From Lentisphaerota bacterium (GTDB taxonomy: Bacteria; Verrucomicrobiota; Kiritimatiellia; JAAZAB01): 8,997 bases of DNA. Below the pieces are notes generated by a model. The model did not search any database. It was not told the DNA's origin and was given only the letters and a program-made list of their open reading frames with translations. Numbering within the stretch: the stretch's first letter is position 1; every line of letters begins with the position of its first letter. Location of the stretch: the NCBI GenBank assembly GCA_020201415.1, contig JAIVGW010000008.1, positions 1 through 8,997 on the forward strand. The letters run 5' to 3'. Of the stretch, positions 7,298-8,997 are shown piece after piece. The position numbers were made by a program, and so were the translations under genes.

Positions 7298-8539
7298 TTA
7301 GTCTGCAATTCCGTCCTTGTCTTCATCAACAACACCGGATAAGGGATGGCCGGTCACTGCCTGCCACGCGATCTTTCTGAATATGCGGTCAAGTTCTTCG
7401 CCGGGATACTCGGAACTGTCAGGAAAGTTGATTTTGTTTTTGATAAGTTCAGGGCTTTTTCCGTAAATGCTTGCATAGAAGACGTAACCTTCCAATCGGT
7501 CAAATCCGGGACCCAGGTGTCCGGCTCGATCGCGCCATATGGATCGTTCTTTGTTTCCAACCATTTTATGCAGGCCCTCGACCTCGGGCAGTTTACCTTG
7601 TAGAAACATCTTTGCTGCAATGCTCATTGCGTCACAGGTGGGCATAATATAGACATCTTCTACGGTCTTATCGCGTATGGCCTTTACCAGCTCAATATTT
7701 GTCTCCCTTACTTTTCTTTGCATATCATCAATTATTTCCTCAGTAAAGTAATCTTCACTATCCGGCACTTCCTGCATATGGGCCATTGGCCAGGCGTCAG
7801 CAAGATAAAACTTCATATTTGGGTGAAAGCGGGTGCAGAATTCAATCCAGCAAGTGTAGAACTCGGGACGGTCTTTGTAGTAGGGACCCCATGTCATGAC
7901 ATCCCAATCAGCATTGGCGATCGATGCCAGTAATTTAGGCTTGGGTTTTCCATCAAAAGAAAAGATACCGTTTTCCATTTCCCATTTAAAGCGTGCACTA
8001 CCGGTAACCCCTCCTCCTGTATGCAGGTAAAGTCGTTGTGTGAATCCGGCCGCTGTGCAGATGTGTCGTAGTGTTCCGTAGCCAGGAATCATGAAACTGT
8101 GCCCGGTTCCGATAATGCGATAAGCACCGTCTTCAGGTTTCTGAAAGGACATGACCACCGGCTCGCCGGGCTCGACCACCCTTTCATAAATGGCCTTGAT
8201 CTCTTCAGGGCTCTTTTTAAAAACAGCATGCTCGGGAAATTCTCCCTTGTCCCAGCCCGGATGAAACGTGATATCACGCTTATCAGTTTGTTCTCCTCCA
8301 GTTCCGCCCTGTCGAGTCTGTCTTAAAACTGCCTGGTAAGCTGTAGCCTCTTCTATGGATAGCGTCCCGTCACCATTTGCATCGGAATCCGGATACTTTA
8401 TGTGGAAAGCTTCAAGTTTGCCTGCCTGGGTTTTAAGTTTGTTTTTTTCCTTATCCTGGCCGGCAAAAGACGTTTTCTGACATGACAATACTGCAACAAT
8501 TAGTACAACAGCTGCTGAAATCCGTGCAATCTCTTTCAT
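7298..8539 (-). CDS. EF-hand SGNH/GDSL-hydrolase-like lipoprotein
   Basis: A 413-residue exported protein. The N-terminus is a signal sequence (MKEIARISAAVVLIVAVLSC) with VLSC at 17-20 as a plausible lipobox, so probably lipid-anchored. A canonical EF-hand loop follows at 53-64 (Asp53, Asn55, Asp57, Gly58, Glu64). The main domain resembles SGNH hydrolases of the DUF4886-like type. It has GTGHSFM at 144-150 with Ser148 in the nucleophile position, WDVMTWGPYY at about 212-221, and YIMPTCDAM at about 297-305. RDRAGH at 336-341 carries the likely Asp/His pair, followed by YVFYASIYGKSP. The probable role is esterase or carbohydrate deacetylase in the envelope; the substrate is unknown. The C-terminus ends in DEDKDGIAD, a second Asp-rich loop lacking its final Glu. 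The start has AGAGGA six nt upstream. GC content is visibly lower than in the secretion genes. Confidence 0.75.
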   Translation of the reverse strand: MKEIARISAAVVLIVAVLSCQKTSFAGQDKEKNKLKTQAGKLEAFHIKYPDSDANGDGTLSIEEATAYQAVLRQTRQGGTGGEQTDKRDITFHPGWDKGEFPEHAVFKKSPEEIKAIYERVVEPGEPVVMSFQKPEDGAYRIIGTGHSFMIPGYGTLRHICTAAGFTQRLYLHTGGGVTGSARFKWEMENGIFSFDGKPKPKLLASIANADWDVMTWGPYYKDRPEFYTCWIEFCTRFHPNMKFYLADAWPMAHMQEVPDSEDYFTEEIIDDMQRKVRETNIELVKAIRDKTVEDVYIMPTCDAMSIAAKMFLQGKLPEVEGLHKMVGNKERSIWRDRAGHLGPGFDRLEGYVFYASIYGKSPELIKNKINFPDSSEYPGEELDRIFRKIAWQAVTGHPLSGVVDEDKDGIAD

Positions 8540-8544
8540 GTTTT

Positions 8545-8550
8545 TCCTCT
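8545..8550 (-). promoter_or_regulatory. Ribosome binding site of the SGNH-like lipoprotein gene
   Basis: AGAGGA on the minus strand, followed by a short A-rich spacer to the ATG at 8539. It is strong and well spaced, and places the start immediately before the signal sequence. Confidence 0.65.
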
Positions 8551-8586
8551 TCGTCGAACGAATAGCAGTTTATTGAGTTGGCCGCG

Positions 8587-8615
8587 AGTATACAAGTGTG
8601 GCCGAAGCGACACAA
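8587..8615 (-). promoter_or_regulatory. Candidate sigma-70-type promoter for the lipoprotein gene
   Basis: On the minus strand, TATACT (8592-8587) matches the -10 consensus at five of six positions. TTGTGT (8615-8610), 17 nt upstream, matches the first half of a -35 box. The -10 lies 47 nt before the ATG, leaving room for a short leader. Inferred from sequence only. Confidence 0.45.
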
Positions 8616-8656
8616 GCACGAATCGCGCGGTGTCATCGATGAAACGTCGTTGAACG

Positions 8657-8725
8657 GAGCCGTCTTCGCTCTGCGAGCTACGCCGCGCCACGAGCCGTCT
8701 TCGCTCTGCGAGCTACGCCGCGCCA
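8657..8725. repeat. Two-copy tandem repeat, 35-bp period
   Basis: The copies at 8657-8690 and 8692-8725 are identical over 34 bases, starting GAGCCGTCTTCG and ending CGCCGCGCCA. Each unit contains GCTC-TGC-GAGC, able to form a short hairpin. The pair lies about 40 bp upstream of the lipoprotein -35 box. Perfect identity points to recent duplication or to a family of dispersed GC-rich intergenic repeats. Confidence 0.9.
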
Positions 8726-8822
8726 AAAACATGTTGAGGCTGACTCTTTTGGCTATGGGATTTAAAAGGGTGAGATTGAGCAAGTACGATGATTAGTGTT
8801 ATGTTTACTTTCGACTTTCGAC

Positions 8823-8869
8823 GGCGGCCTGCATTCTTTGGTTGTGGCCGCAGGCCGCCTTGTCTTTTT
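8823..8869 (+). terminator. Rho-independent terminator-like hairpin without a clear gene upstream
   Basis: GGCGGCCTGC (8823-8832) and GCAGGCCGCC (8850-8859) form a perfect 10-bp GC-rich stem with a 17-nt loop. It is followed at once by TTGTCTTTTT (8860-8869). The T-run gives the plus strand as the direction of termination. The nearest annotated gene upstream on this strand is gspM, far to the left, so it may end an unannotated small RNA or a weak small ORF. Confidence 0.75.
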
Positions 8870-8912
8870 ACAGGCTACGGGCAGAGCACAGGCCATGTGG
8901 TGTGGGAGGCGG

Positions 8913-8933
8913 GACTGACCCTAGCGGTCAGTC
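8913..8933. repeat. Perfect 8-bp stem hairpin
   Basis: GACTGACC (8913-8920), loop CTAGC, then GGTCAGTC (8926-8933). It has no T-run on either side. A minus-strand frame coming from the right edge stops at 8932-8934, overlapping the arm, so it could mark the 3' end of a neighbouring gene. It could also be a REP-like intergenic element. Confidence 0.6.
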
Positions 8934-8997
8934 ACCGGCCGGCCGATTGGACAGTCCTGTTGCGCTCTTTGGGCGTGCGCTTTGCAGGACATAGTCC

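Larger units (their letters stand above)
8540..8997. other. Non-coding, structure-rich right end
   Basis: No convincing gene in about 460 bases. The stretch holds the lipoprotein promoter, a two-copy 35-bp tandem repeat, a strong terminator-like hairpin and a second perfect hairpin. Two minus-strand frames enter from the right edge and stop at 8932 or close by; either could be the last 20 or so codons of a neighbouring gene, but both are too short to judge. Confidence 0.5.

Noticed and set aside
8657..8725. Possible CRISPR array
   Set aside because: Only two directly abutting copies with no unique spacers and no cas genes; this is a simple tandem duplication.
8578..8796. Plus-strand 72-codon frame ending just before the terminator hairpin
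   Set aside because: It starts with TTG without a Shine-Dalgarno site, overlaps the divergent promoter, and a third of it is the tandem repeat. The composition looks non-coding, though the position before the terminator keeps it from being fully excluded.

Overview
The window reads as bacterial chromosome, probably from the PVC group (Kiritimatiellota/Lentisphaerota/Verrucomicrobiota-like). That placement is an inference from gene content: a type II secretion operon tail, a Cys-type sulfatase paired with a parallel beta-helix protein, and an EF-hand SGNH-like lipoprotein of a kind common in Planctomycetes/Verrucomicrobia. There is no rRNA, tRNA or other phylogenetic marker to confirm it. The left third is clearly GC-rich with strongly GC-biased third codon positions; base composition falls towards the right, most visibly from about 6650 to 8800.

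Layout. (1) 13-2824, plus strand: the end of a type II secretion/pseudopilus operon, gspK-gspL-gspM-like, tightly spaced, with gspL and gspM overlapping by ATGA. Together they would supply the pseudopilus-tip component and two inner-membrane assembly-platform proteins; the rest of the operon should lie to the left. (2) 2825-3339: a convergent stretch with no confident gene. Short protein-like minus-strand reading frames pass from frame to frame and may be a decayed gene. (3) 6521-3340, minus strand: a two-gene operon of an iduronate-2-sulfatase-like sulfatase and a GH28/pectate-lyase-like right-handed beta-helix protein, 14 nt apart. Neither has a visible signal peptide, so the pair may desulfate and cleave imported oligosaccharides in the cytoplasm. 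An 8+8 bp inverted repeat lies just upstream. (4) 7129-6651, minus strand: a broken membrane-anchored endonuclease/exonuclease/phosphatase (EEP) gene. Its three-helix N-terminus and its last catalytic strands survive, out of frame, with the middle deleted. (5) 8539-7298, minus strand: a lipoprotein with an EF-hand followed by an SGNH-hydrolase-like domain, with a recognisable promoter and RBS. (6) 8540-8997: a non-coding, structure-rich tail with a two-copy 35-bp tandem repeat, a strong terminator-like hairpin with no clear gene in front of it, and a second perfect hairpin near the window edge.

The secretion genes and the carbohydrate-active genes converge and are not one transcription unit. 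No clearly new system is visible. The most unusual items are the leaderless sulfatase/beta-helix pair with its palindrome, the internally deleted EEP gene, and the orphan terminator with tandem repeats at the right end.
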